Assembly: GCF_008831285.2 (NCBI RefSeq)
Contig: NC_045142.1
Location: 15,441,354-15,505,353 of the forward strand
Source of the DNA: Nymphaea colorata
Lineage: Eukaryota > Streptophyta > Magnoliopsida > Nymphaeales > Nymphaeaceae
Direction of reading: 5' to 3'
DNA: 64,000 nt
Made by a program: the position numbers and the translations under genes. Under the pieces are notes generated by a model. That model was not told the origin of the DNA. It made no database searches and saw only the letters and a program-made list of their open reading frames with translations. Shown one piece after another: positions 1 to 10,045 of the stretch (its first letter is position 1; each line of letters opens with the position of its first letter).

Positions 1-9
1 CCCATCAAT

Positions 10-21
10 TGGTATCAGAGC
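10..21 (+). promoter_or_regulatory. Primer binding site, element 1
   Basis: TGGTATCAGAGC is complementary to the 3' end of plant initiator tRNA-Met, the usual minus-strand primer of copia elements. It sits two bases after the LTR end. Confidence 0.92.
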
Positions 22-2122
22 CCTGTGTTCATTGTTGAATCGTTGGATTTATGAGTGAATTTTTGTGCGTTCTTCCCTTTTCGTTTTCCCCCTTTCTTCG
101 GTTCCCTTCGATGATTTACATCATAGGATGGAGAGGGCACAACACGTCTGTCCCTTGCTATGTTGCACATCGGGCATTCATGCCGAACAATGGAAGCCGT
201 GGGGCTTCCATTGTAGCCATGAGAAAGAGGAACGATGGAAGCCGTTGGGCTTCCGTGCGATGGACCCCTCACCACCACGCCGCAGGCCGTCGGGCTTCCA
301 ATGAAGGCGATGGAAGGTGTTGGCCTTCCGTTGCAATTGCAGAAAGGGTAAAAAGGAGGGGCGACAGAGGAACAGCAAAGGGCGATGGTTTCTGACCATC
401 TTGGCAGGTGTCGGCCGGCCATTAGGCGACGGCCGAACCCCAGACGTCGTGGTGCGACCCGCCGGTGGCCACCCACGCTGTGGGGTGGACCGCCGGTGGC
501 TTCCTCATCGCCATTGCAGCCGCGCAAACGATTTGGGAAAGATGCAGTTTTGAAACTGGAAGGGGAAGGCCGATTCCAACCGGTTTTCAGCGGGCAACGG
601 CCGGCCATTATGGCGGCACCCGCCGGTGGCCACCCACGCTGTTGGGTGGCCTGCCAGTGGAACACCACCGCCCGCCTACCGTTCGGCAGGCGAGCGGTGG
701 AGACGACGCTTGCAACCGCTCGCGCGGTCGAGCGGTGGAGGGTCGGAACCAGGTCAGGTCATGGCAGACCCGACCCGGATCCATAAGGTTTTTCCAAAAA
801 AAAAAAAAAATTCATTTTGTAGCCCGCCCGCTGAAGCTAAAATTTTTGGGTCCGGGTCGGGTCTTGTCGAACCCGGCCCGTATCCATCCGATTTAAAATT
901 CTTGCGTTTAAGAAAATCCGGGTCGGGTCATGTCGGACCAACCCGTATCCATTCGGTTTACATTTTGGATTTCAGTTTCGGGTCAGGTCGCGCTGAACCG
1001 ACCCGTACCATACGTTTCTTTCAGATTCGGGCCGGGTCATTTCAGACCCAACTCGTATCCAGTTTTAAATTTTGAAAATTCAGTTTTTGGTCCGGATCGG
1101 GTCAAGTCGGACCCGACCCATATCCATTCGGTTTAAACTTTGTAAAACGGTTCTCTTTTAAAACCGATTCTGAAGAGAATCAAACTGGTTCGTTCGGTTT
1201 AGGACTGATTCGACTCGGTTCAAAATCGGTTTGTGCTTTTCGGAACCGATTCAGTTCAAATTTAAAACGGTTCAGACTGGTTCAATTGATTTTCAAACCG
1301 GTTAAGTTGTTTTTCAGACCGGTTCAATTGATTTTCAAAACCGATTCAGGGCTTTTCAAACCGGTTCATTCAGTTTCAGAGCCGATTTTAGCCATTTTTA
1401 ACCGGTTCAGTGGGTTTTGGAGCCGATTCGATCTATTTTTGATCGGTTCATCCAATTTTTAAACCGGTTCAGCCCTATTTAGGGCTGTGTGGATGTTCTA
1501 GTTGTGGTTTAAGAACGATACAGGCCATTTTAAGGCCGATTCAGTAGTTTTTGACCCACTTAAACACAATTATGGTACCGGTTTTATAAGATTTTGGACT
1601 CTTTTGGGCCCATATCAATGAATCATTTGGTTTTGGATTCTATGTAGGGCAATTTTGTATGTAATTTGGTTTATGCATCATGTTTTGCATGTTGTTAATT
1701 TGTGGTGTACTTTAGATAAATATTTAGACTGTGAATTTCAACTTTGGTCATGTCTATTGTTCGAAATGAGTAGATTTGTACTTTATGTCGCCAAAGTGAC
1801 ATCTGTTGTACGAATTTGCTTGTTTTGAACATTAGATGATAATATTCTTAATCCATACAGGCAATGATCAACCCAAAAGAGAATCGTTGCTTGGTCAGGT
1901 TTAAGTATACATGGAAATGAATATGTGATAATTTTTTAGGTTTCCATATGAATAGTGAGTCAATCCAAAGATGGGCTCGTTATTTGATAGAGCTAATTAT
2001 GTATATTCATTGTTGACCAAGAATACCACTTGCAGTTAATATTTCAATCCAAAGATTGGATTTAATGTCGCACTGGTACCTTGTGATGGGTTTTGGGCCA
2101 TTGTGTTTAAATTCATTTATAT
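22..2122 (+). repeat. Repeat-rich leader of copia element 1
   Basis: About 2.1 kb separate the primer site from the first gag codons, with no retroelement protein in between. It has three blocks. 180-330 holds short hairpin units pairing GGAAGCC with GGCTTCC. About 395-660 is GC-rich, with duplicated GCCGGTGGCCACCCACGC words. About 840-1490 holds degenerate tandem units: first GGGTCGGGTC...GACCCG copies spaced roughly 50-70 bp, then many AACCGGTTCA-like palindromes. 1500-2122 is plain AT-rich sequence. The open frames across 51-1136 follow the repeat periodicity and resemble no protein I know, so I do not call them genes. Confidence 0.7.
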
Positions 2123-5100
2123 TTGTATTTCATCTTTGTACATGTATTGATTGTGAGCATGCTTTGGTTTGTTCTTTGTACAGTGAGTTCTACCTCTATA
2201 ATATTTGTAAATTTGAGTACTATTCCTGAGTTAAATGATTCAAATTTTAAAAATAAGAAAAGAAGGACTATTAAAGAAGTTGCAATTGACCAGTCATCCA
2301 TTAAGAAACAGAAGAAGCATAAGGAAAGCCAATCGGGTTGCTTCTTTTGTAGGGGTGAAGGTCATATGAAGAATGATTGTACTAAGTTTCAGTCATGGCG
2401 TGAAAGGAAAGGTACACTTCTCACTTTGGTTTGTTCTAAGGTTAATTTAACTTCAGTACCCAAAAATACTTGGTGGGTAGATTCGGGTGCTACTACTCAC
2501 ATAAGTGTGTCTATGCAAGGTTGCCTAAATTGTCGAATGCCAAATGATACTGAAAGATTCATTTATGTGGGCGATGGCAAGAAGGTGAAGGTTGAAGCCA
2601 TAGTAGATTTTCGGTTATTGTTAAAGACTAGTTGTTATTTGAATTTGACAGAAACATATGTGGTACCGTCTTTTAGACGGAATTTGATTTCTATCTCCTC
2701 GTTGGACAAATTTGGTTATTATTGTTTATTTGGAGATAGTAAATTTAAGTTGTTTATGCACTCAAATTTGATAGCCACTGGTTCTTTGTTTTGTAACGAT
2801 AACTTTTATTTGCTTGATACAGTTGCTTCATATCATGAAACCTTGCATGTTACGTCTAGTGGTACTAAAAGAAAATTAGCTAATGAGAATTCTGCTATGT
2901 TGTGGCATAGGCGCTTAGGACATATCTCTGAAAAGAGGATTAAAAGGCTTATGTCAAACGGAATTCTTGAGTCCCTTGATTTTGCATACTTTAATGTTTG
3001 CATAGAATGTATAAAGGGAAAACGAACAAACATTAAGAAAACAGGTGCAAGTAGAGCTTTAGACGTCTTAGAACTGATTCATACGGATGTTTGTGGTCCA
3101 TTCCCTATGGCTTGTTGGAATGGACAACAATATTTTATCACGTTCATAGACGATTATTCTCGTTATGGTTACCTGTATTTGATTCATGAGAAGTCTCAAT
3201 CCTTAGACATTTTCAAATCATTTAAAACCGAAGTTGAGAATCAATTGGGCAAAATGATTAAAGTCGTTAGATCTGACCGTGGTGGTGAATACTATGGTAG
3301 ATTTGCTGGATCAGGTGAACAACGTCCAGGGCCTTTCGCTAAGTACCTAGAGGAATGTGGTATAGTCCCTCAATACACCATGTCAGGTTCTCCCAGAATG
3401 AATGGTGTACCTGAAAGACGAAACAAGACTCTTATGGATATGGTAAGGAGTATGATTAATCATTCTACCTTACCAGAGTCCCTGAGGAGAGACATTAAAG
3501 ACTGCAACTTACATTATAAATAGAGTACCATCAAAAGCAGTACCAAAAACCCTATATGAATTATGGACAGGCAAAACGCCTAGTATGAGGCATTTTCATA
3601 TTTGGGGGTGTCCAGCTGAAGCGAGGCCATAGAGACCAAACGAAAGGAAATTGGACTCTAAGACGGTTAGCTGTTATTTTGTTGGGTATTCTGAAAGGTC
3701 AAGGGGTTATAAATTTTATAATCAATCCAGTAAGTCTTTCTTTGAAACGGAAAATGCCCATTTCTTTGAAACGGGAAATGCCAATTTTTTTGAGGATGTT
3801 GAGTTTGAGGGAGGTGATCAGGTTAGGAGCATTGCCTTTAAAGAGGGACCTGAGTCCACTCATACAGATGTTGAAAACAATAGTCAGGTCTTTATTCCTG
3901 ACATTGTCCCATCAACATATTCAAAAGAAGATAATGATGACGATCTCCCTATTCAAACTACTGAAGAACGAACTCAACAATCTCAAGAAAATCAAGTAGA
4001 GGTGCCACTCAGGAGATCCACTAGAGAGAGGAGAAATACAATTTCAAATGATTTTGTCTATCTCCAAGAACATGATGTTGATATGGGCTTAATGGAAGAT
4101 GATCCTATTAACTTTCAACAAGCGATAAAGAGTTCTAAATCTCATAAGTAGATAGATGCCATGAATGAGGAAATAAAGTCCATGATGGATAATGACGTAT
4201 GAGAAGTTGTTACCTTGCTTGAAGGTGTGAAACCCATTGGTTGTAAATAGATATTTAAAACCAAGAGGGATTCATTAGGTACATCGAAAGGTATAAGGCA
4301 CGTCTTGTCGCAAAGGGCTTTACTAAAAAAGAAGTCATTGATTATACAGACTTTCTCTCCAATTTCATCGAAAGACTCTTTCAGGACTATGGCACTTGTG
4401 GCTCATTTTGACTTAGAGCTGCATCAAATGGATATAAAGACAATGTTTCTAAATGGAGACATTGATGAAACGATATATATGGTGCAACCAGAAAACTTTG
4501 TCTCAGGTGATGCAAAGAAAATGGTTTGCAAACTCAAGAAATCCATCTATGAGCTAAAACAAGCTTTCCGTTAGTGGTATTACAAATTTCATCAAGTATC
4601 CATCTATGAGCTAAAACAAGCTTTCCGTTAGTGGTATTACAAATTTCATCAAGTTATAGTTTCATTTGGTTTCAAAACTAATATGGTTGATGAATGTGTA
4701 TACCAAAAGTTCAGTGAAGGTAAATTTATCTTTCTGGTTTTATATGTCGATGATATATTGCTGGCAAGTAATGATGTGGGCACATTGCATGAAACTAAGA
4801 AATTTTTGTCAACAAAATTTGACATGAAGGATCTTCGTGATGCATCTTTTGTATTGGGGATCCAAATATTTCGAGATCGTTGTCGGGTTATTCTTGGATT
4901 ATCACAAAAGGCCTACATTGATAAGGTGCTTCAGCGATATGGCATGAAAGATTGTAAACCAGGAGATGCACCAGTTGCTAGAAGAGACAAATTTAGTCTT
5001 AAACAGTGCCCTAAAAGTGAAATCGAATCTAAAGAAATGGAAAGGAGTCCCTATTCGTCTGTTGTGGGAAGCCTTATGTATGCTCAAGTTTGTACTCGTC

Positions 5101-5855
5101 CATATATTGCATTTATCATTGGAATGTTAGGCAGATATTTAAGTAATCCATGTATGGATCATTGAAAAGCAGCCAAAAGGGTATTGAGGTACTTACAAAG
5201 AACAAAAGATTTTATACTCACATACAAGAAGTCAGACCAGTTGGAGATCATTGGGTATTCGGATTCTGACTTTGCTGGGTGCCAAGACAGTCGTAAGTCT
5301 ACTTCAGGCTATGTATTTCTATTGGTTGGAAGAGCTATATCCTAGAAAAGTGTCAAACAAACACTTGTAGCTACTTCAACTATGGCAACAGAATTCATAG
5401 CATGTTACGAGACATCCAATCATGCTTTGTGGTTGTGGAATTTTGTCACGGGGCTGCGCATTGTGAATGGTGTAGAAAGACTACTAAGATTATTGTGTGA
5501 CAGTAATTCAGCAGTCATGTGCTCTAATAACAGCCGCAGTTTGTCAAAGGTGAAACACATTGACATTAAGTTTTTGGCTGTTAAAGAGAGGATAAAGAAT
5601 GGTCAGGTGTCTTTAGAGCATATTGGGACAAACTCTATGATTGTGGATCCGCTTACCAAGGGTTTAACACCTAAGGTCTTTCACGAACATGTTGTTCATA
5701 TGGGGGTGTTACCTTTATATGATATGCTGGTTTGGTGGGAGTTTGTATTTTGTTTGCTCTTATGTATGGACACATATTCAGTTTTCTGCAGAATAAAGTT
5801 TAAGTTCTTTAGTTCCATTCTGTGTTTGTGTTTTTTGATCTCCATAAGGTTTTAA
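2123..5855 (+). pseudogene. Copia gag-pol polyprotein pseudogene, element 1
   Basis: The gag start (STIPELNDSNFKN) runs directly into a lysine-rich gag tail and one CX2CX4HX4C zinc knuckle (CFFCRGEGHMKNDC, about 2340), so the gag core is deleted near 2250. Protease WVDSGATTH is at about 2470. Integrase follows, with an H-H-C-C zinc site at 2900-3030 and core acidic residues near 3085, 3275 and 3410. RT with an intact YVDD lies near 4745, and RNase H at 5190-5720. Breaks: a frameshift near 3495; stops near 3631, 4149, 4201, 4249, 4572, 4629, 5163 and 5343; further frame disruption near 4280. Many stops are Trp or Gln codons changed to TAG/TGA, as expected from deamination of methylated cytosine. 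Cannot encode a working polyprotein. Confidence 0.92.
4541..4654 (+). repeat. Perfect 57-bp tandem duplication inside RT
   Basis: Bases 4541-4597 are repeated exactly at 4598-4654. The unit is 19 codons and covers the YELKQAFR segment of RT, including the same in-frame TAG in both copies. The stop therefore predates the duplication. Confidence 0.95.
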
Positions 5856-6130
5856 AGTTGGACCCATTGAGAATAGACATGTTGTAATCACTTTACATGT
5901 AATTCTCATGCTATACATCCATATCAGATCTATGTTATTGATTGTGTTAACATTTGTGATCATTGAAGGTTTAGCTAATTTTTATATAACGATAGCCGCT
6001 TTGGTTCTGTGTTGATATGATCATGGACGAGATTGGTGAAAATAACGTTTAATAAGATAGCAGTTGTGAGCTCCTAAGGTTTTATGTAATGTCTGAATGT
6101 ATAAAGACATATTTGGCCCAAGTGGGAGAT

Positions 6131-6592
6131 TGTAAGGGTCATTTGGTGGGCCGACATATGTCTATGAGAAATTTCAGACATTATAGTTGTCTTAATGTAA
6201 ATATCCACTTAAGTGATTATATTTTGTGATATTACGTCATTGAATGTGGTATGGAGTAATTTTGTAATGTATAGATACTTGTATGCAATTACCAACTCTT
6301 TGATGAGTTGAATCTGTAATTGCTCTTGATATAAAATGGTAGTGGTCCCTGGGGTCGTGTGAATGATTGCCAAAAACTTTGGTTTCTAGGGTTGTCTCTT
6401 TCCCATCTGAGAGCGACCGCACGTGCGCCGCTAAGACCCTGGAAGTTCCTACTGCAATTCGATCGTCCATTTGTTCAGATGGATTCAGGTATGCTTCCGC
6501 TATAGTTAAAGTTTTGTTTCAATGATTTAGCATGAACATGATCTTATTTAGGACATATTGTTTTTGTATATGATGAGGGAAATCTCTCATCA
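6131..6592 (+). repeat. 3' LTR of copia element 1
   Basis: A 462-bp LTR beginning TGTAAGGGTC directly after the polypurine tract AAGTGGGAGA and ending CTCATCA. It has the canonical TG...CA ends, and the right end matches the seven bases of 5' LTR at the window start. Confidence 0.85.
6330..6336 (+). promoter_or_regulatory. LTR TATA box, element 1
   Basis: TATAAAA lies 200 bp into the LTR, at the usual U3/R distance for a copia promoter. In the 3' copy it would point into the flanking DNA. Confidence 0.5.
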
Positions 6593-7131
6593 GGCGGTTC
6601 CAACGAGCTGGAGCTCGACCGGTGAAATGGTCGGAGCTAGCCAGAATTGCAAGATTCTTGGCCTCCTTTGCTGCTGCTGCCTGGTTGTGCGAGAAGCTTC
6701 AGTGAACTGCCAGCAACGATTTCGGCGACCGACAACGTCCAGGTGCTCAAACGGACTCTCCATTCAAGTGCGACCTCGACAGACCTAGGACCCGACGATG
6801 GTGACAAGGCAAGTTGGAGAGTGATAGTTGTGTACCACGTGGACAGTTTAGATACCTCATGGAGCCACTCAAAAATCTTAAATATCAAAGCAATTATATC
6901 AACATCATTGCCCCATCTAGCAACAGAGAAAGAGATGGGAAACACAAAAAAGGACAGACCACCATTCTGAACCATCTAAAATGTGAGAAAAAAAGAAAAG
7001 AAAAGCCAAACCGCAACCCCAACTATGCATGCAGGAATCACCAAAGCAGTGTCTGCAAATGAGGAAAAGTACTTAAATATTCGTTTGAGCACTAAATATT
7101 GTGTCCTTGTTGGAGTGTTAAATGGGACTGA
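6593..7131. other. Unassigned stretch between element 1 and B3 relic
   Basis: Short open frames occur on both strands here, including a complementary pair at 6637-6975, but none resembles a known protein. I see no promoter, tRNA or repeat. Confidence 0.4.
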
Positions 7132-7760
7132 TTAATCGTGTGGAACATGGTCATCATCTCCTCTCCGATCACAACCAGCTGCAGGTTCCTCCCCATCAAG
7201 GTTCCATTGATCGTGATAAGTACGAGCTGCCAGTAGAGGACAGATAACAACAAAGCAAAGCCCTCCACTGGTCCACTGGCTGAAGGAAAGGAGCTCCAAA
7301 AAATTCCATGCTCGAAAACCGTTGGAATCGGCCAGCTTGGGCCAGTCCTTCTTCAAGGCATAGGAGCGGTTGCTCGACCAGTAGATGAAGACAAGTTCCC
7401 ACGACTGACCTTCCTTGTCCAGCATCGGAACTAGCAGGTCCTTCTCACCTTCGTCACACACCATCCGCTTCTCTTCCTCGCTCAACTCCTTCAACAAGCC
7501 ATTCGCCTCGTCCTTGCGGATCAACAGCTGATTGTGATGACAGTAGACATTCATCTACGTTAGCTGCTTCACAAAAACAGATTTCACCATGGGCATGGGC
7601 AACACGGTATGGCACCTGGCCACCGCCTCCAGCTAGCCGAGATGCTTGCTTCGGTACCTCGCACTCCTGAGGAAGGGGAACATGAAAGCCTTCTCTTTCT
7701 CGTCCACCTCCTTCCCTTTCTACTTCTGCCCGTTTCCTAAGGCTGCGTTGCCAGCAGAAG
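7132..7760 (-). pseudogene. B3 DNA-binding domain-like relic
   Basis: Read on the minus strand, the segment 7260-7440 gives DKEGQSWELVFIYWSSNRSY, then ALKKDWPKLADSNGFRAWNF. This follows the second half of a plant B3 domain: W-x-F/V, an aromatic-SS-Y strand, GW..F, and L.AGD, with AGD degraded to AWN. Upstream (7555-7760) the same strand continues with in-frame stops, for example before the Met at 7554, in the position of the domain's N-terminal half. There is no intact start, no intron structure and no downstream domain. Family assignment rests on the motif by eye; other B3 subfamilies are equally possible. Confidence 0.4.
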
Positions 7761-7784
7761 GAGGCTGCCCATCCTGATGATCTG

Positions 7785-8104
7785 TTCAGCCAGCAAGTAA
7801 GAAGATGAACAAGCTAAGTTGGACTTCAGCGAGCAAGTAAGGAGATGAACAAGCTAAGTGGGAATTCAGCCAGCAAGTAAGGAGATGAACAAGCTAAGTG
7901 GGAATTCAGCCAACAAGTAAGAAGATGAACAAACTAAGTGGGAATTCGGCCAGCAAGTAAGAAGATGAACAAGCTAAGTGGGACTTCAGCCACTAAGTAA
8001 GAAGATGAACAAGCTAAGTGGGACTTCAGTCAATAAGTAAGAAGATGAACAAGCTAAGTGGGAATTCAGCCAGCAAATAATAAGATGAACAAGCTAAGTG
8101 AGAG
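7785..8104 (+). repeat. Minisatellite, 8 copies of a 40-bp unit
   Basis: The word GATGAACAA recurs at 7804, 7844, 7884, 7924, 7964, 8004, 8044 and 8084, exactly 40 bp apart. Copies differ by only a few bases (for example GGAATTC or GGACTTC, and AAGAAG or AAGGAG). No coding frame is conserved across it. Confidence 0.95.
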
Positions 8105-8175
8105 TTGCAACTTACTAACTTCCTCCATCAAGGGATACAAACTTTCGGCTAACAGCCACTTGAAAAGCTTGTGCT

Positions 8176-8388
8176 CAGCTTCCACGTTTAACTTCCTCCA
8201 TGATAGTATGATGTTGAAGTTTGGAGAGTTCAGTAAGGCAAACAAAATCAAGAAATATAAATTTTAATTAAGCAACTTAAATTGGATGTTGAGGGCTTAA
8301 GTTAATTAACCCCAACATTAGCCCGAAGTATGAAATATTTGCTTACTCAACATCATACTATCGTGGAGGAAGTTAAACGTGAGAGCTG
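8176..8388. repeat. 41-bp inverted repeat with 131-bp spacer
   Basis: 8176-8216 is the reverse complement of 8348-8388 at 38 of 41 positions by eye. The left arm directly follows the minisatellite region. It resembles the termini of a small fold-back element, but no flanking target duplication was recognised. Confidence 0.75.
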
Positions 8389-9248
8389 ATTTCATCTAAT
8401 GGTTTCTTCTTTTGAAGATGTAGGTGAAGTTAATACCTAGATAAGTAATTTTCATCTAATTATTATCTTTCCTTTGCCTCTTACTTTTCTAATGCTTGCT
8501 TGTGACACTTTGATCAAAATATCTCTATAAAGAAGCCAGATTTAATTTAATGGTGTGTTCCTGTAAGCATATAGGTGAAGATGATACCTGAACATTTTTG
8601 TATAACCATTCTATTTCCTTTACCTTCCCATTTTTCTAGTGCTTGCTTGAGAGATTTTTAGTCATTTCGCCATTGCATTTTCATGTGTGTGTGTCTATGC
8701 ATGTATAGGTGGAAAGATGTCATTTTCATACGAAGCATCATGCCTTAGTTTTCTTTGGTTGTATGTAAATTTAAAATTTGAAAAGTAGTGAAATACAAAA
8801 GCTTGGGCTGAAAAAAGAAAAGCACCTTTTTTCTTTTAATGGGCTTCATATTAGATGATGCCTTTAGCCTTCAGCATTCCTTTTTAAAAACTTTATGCAG
8901 GCCATCTCATCCTAAGGCTATGCTTCTTCGTCAAGGATTCTCAAGTAACAAACTGAATCCTGAAAATACTTCCTTCGTTCGATCTTATGTTCCAAAATGC
9001 ATTACATTTGCAACTGTGCTAAGTTACTAAGCGAACTGACCAAGTGACATATAGTTTATTACTTCAAGTTGAATAGAAATGTTTACACTTGCAAGGCAGT
9101 CAATCTACACGATCACACACAATTAACATAGAGATCACTAAAACAGTTCAATGCACTTGAAAGTACTTGAGAATGATGGAGAATGAATTGGGAGGAAGGT
9201 AAATGAATTAAAGGTTAAGTGGTGTTACTTTTTGTAATGGGTCTTAAT
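8389..9248. other. AT-rich intergenic DNA
   Basis: No gene, RNA or repeat can be supported. The short open frame at 8839-9030 has no recognisable similarity. Confidence 0.4.
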
Positions 9249-9253
9249 GTGAC

Positions 9254-9607
9254 TGTTAGGGATATGCCTATCACACGAGAGGATCAAGGAGATGTGGATA
9301 GGTCTATCACTCGAGAAAATCAAGGAGATACGGATCAAGCCACTATCCAAGGAAGCAACTGTCAGATGAATCAACACAAGGGAAAATCAATCCCTACAAA
9401 ATCTGCATATGTAAAGTTATCAGATAAAGATCTTGTAAACCATGAAATTTCTATAAATAGAACCTCTCAATCTTATGGTAATGGAGGAGAGATAGAGAGA
9501 GTATTGCCTTAGACCGTGGATGTAGACTCTACAAAGAGTCGAACCATGTTAAACATTTTTGCCTAAAATTTTCTTCTCTATACCTTGAGAATTTACAGTT
9601 TCTGTCA
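9254..9607 (+). repeat. 5' LTR of element 2
   Basis: 354 bp, starts TGTTAGGGATATGCC and ends TTTCTGTCA. It differs from the 3' LTR at about 12 sites, mostly transitions. Confidence 0.95.
9452..9459 (+). promoter_or_regulatory. LTR TATA box, element 2
   Basis: TATAAATA, conserved in the 3' LTR at 14388-14395, about 200 bp into each LTR. It is the likely core promoter. Confidence 0.6.
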
Positions 9608-9619
9608 TGGTATCAGAGC
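9608..9619 (+). promoter_or_regulatory. Primer binding site, element 2
   Basis: TGGTATCAGAGC, complementary to initiator tRNA-Met, immediately after the LTR with no spacer. Confidence 0.95.
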
Positions 9620-9772
9620 TGAAAAAGCTTTCACAAGCAGATTGGTTTTGGCGACCTGGAGGGGCGAAAAACCGGCATTCTGCAAGTGCCGCCGTTGCTT
9701 CCAAGGAGCTCCATTAAACATTTTTGCCTAAAATTTTCTTCTCTATACCTTGAGAATTTACAGTTTCTGTCA

Positions 9773-9784
9773 TGGTATCAGAGC
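9773..9784 (+). promoter_or_regulatory. Second, duplicated primer binding site
   Basis: An exact second TGGTATCAGAGC within the duplicated leader, again preceded by LTR-end sequence TTTCTGTCA. Whether it was ever used as a priming site is unknown. Confidence 0.85.
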
Positions 9785-10045
9785 TGAAAAAGCTTTCACA
9801 AGCAGATTAGGTTTGGCGACCTTGAGGGGCAAAAAACCGGCATTCTGCAAGTGCAGCCGCTGCTGTCCAAGGAGTTCCACCAACACTCGCCAGAGAGGGC
9901 GTATCTTCCTTTGGGGTGCAATTTTCGAGAAGAGCCCAGATTGATCTGATTTCTGGAGCGTGCCTTCCTCAGTGCTCCAGCTACCTACAGTCCAAATTTC
10001 AGATCAATCCGACCATCCATTGATTTTCTATGATTTTCTGAAGTC

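Larger units (their letters stand above)
1..6592 (+). mobile_element. Ty1/copia LTR retrotransposon 1 (5' LTR cut by window edge)
   Basis: The first seven bases (CCCATCA) match the last seven of the right LTR (CTCATCA at 6586-6592) with one difference, so the 5' LTR ends at base 7 and lies almost wholly outside the window. The order is LTR end, tRNA-Met primer site (10-21), an odd repeat-rich leader, gag remnant, protease, integrase, reverse transcriptase, RNase H, polypurine tract (6120-6129) and 3' LTR (6131-6592). Integrase precedes RT, which defines copia rather than gypsy. The coding region is broken by stops and frameshifts, so the element is dead. The target duplication cannot be tested because the left flank is missing. 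Confidence 0.93.
9549..9879 (+). repeat. Tandem duplication of U5, primer site and leader
   Basis: The 165-bp block at 9549-9713 recurs at 9714-9879 with about seven differences. Each block holds the last 59 bp of the LTR, the primer binding site and about 90 bp of leader. Within the U5 part both blocks carry the same base at the site where the 3' LTR differs (CTCTATACC against CTCCATACC). Confidence 0.93.

Noticed and set aside
15-1136. Several overlapping open frames of 70-217 residues on both strands
   Set aside because: They follow GC-rich tandem repeats inside the retroelement leader, are rich in Pro, Arg and Gly, and match no protein motif.
6637-6975. Complementary open frames of 107 and 112 residues
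   Set aside because: Opposite-strand shadows of each other without recognisable domains, promoter or splice structure.
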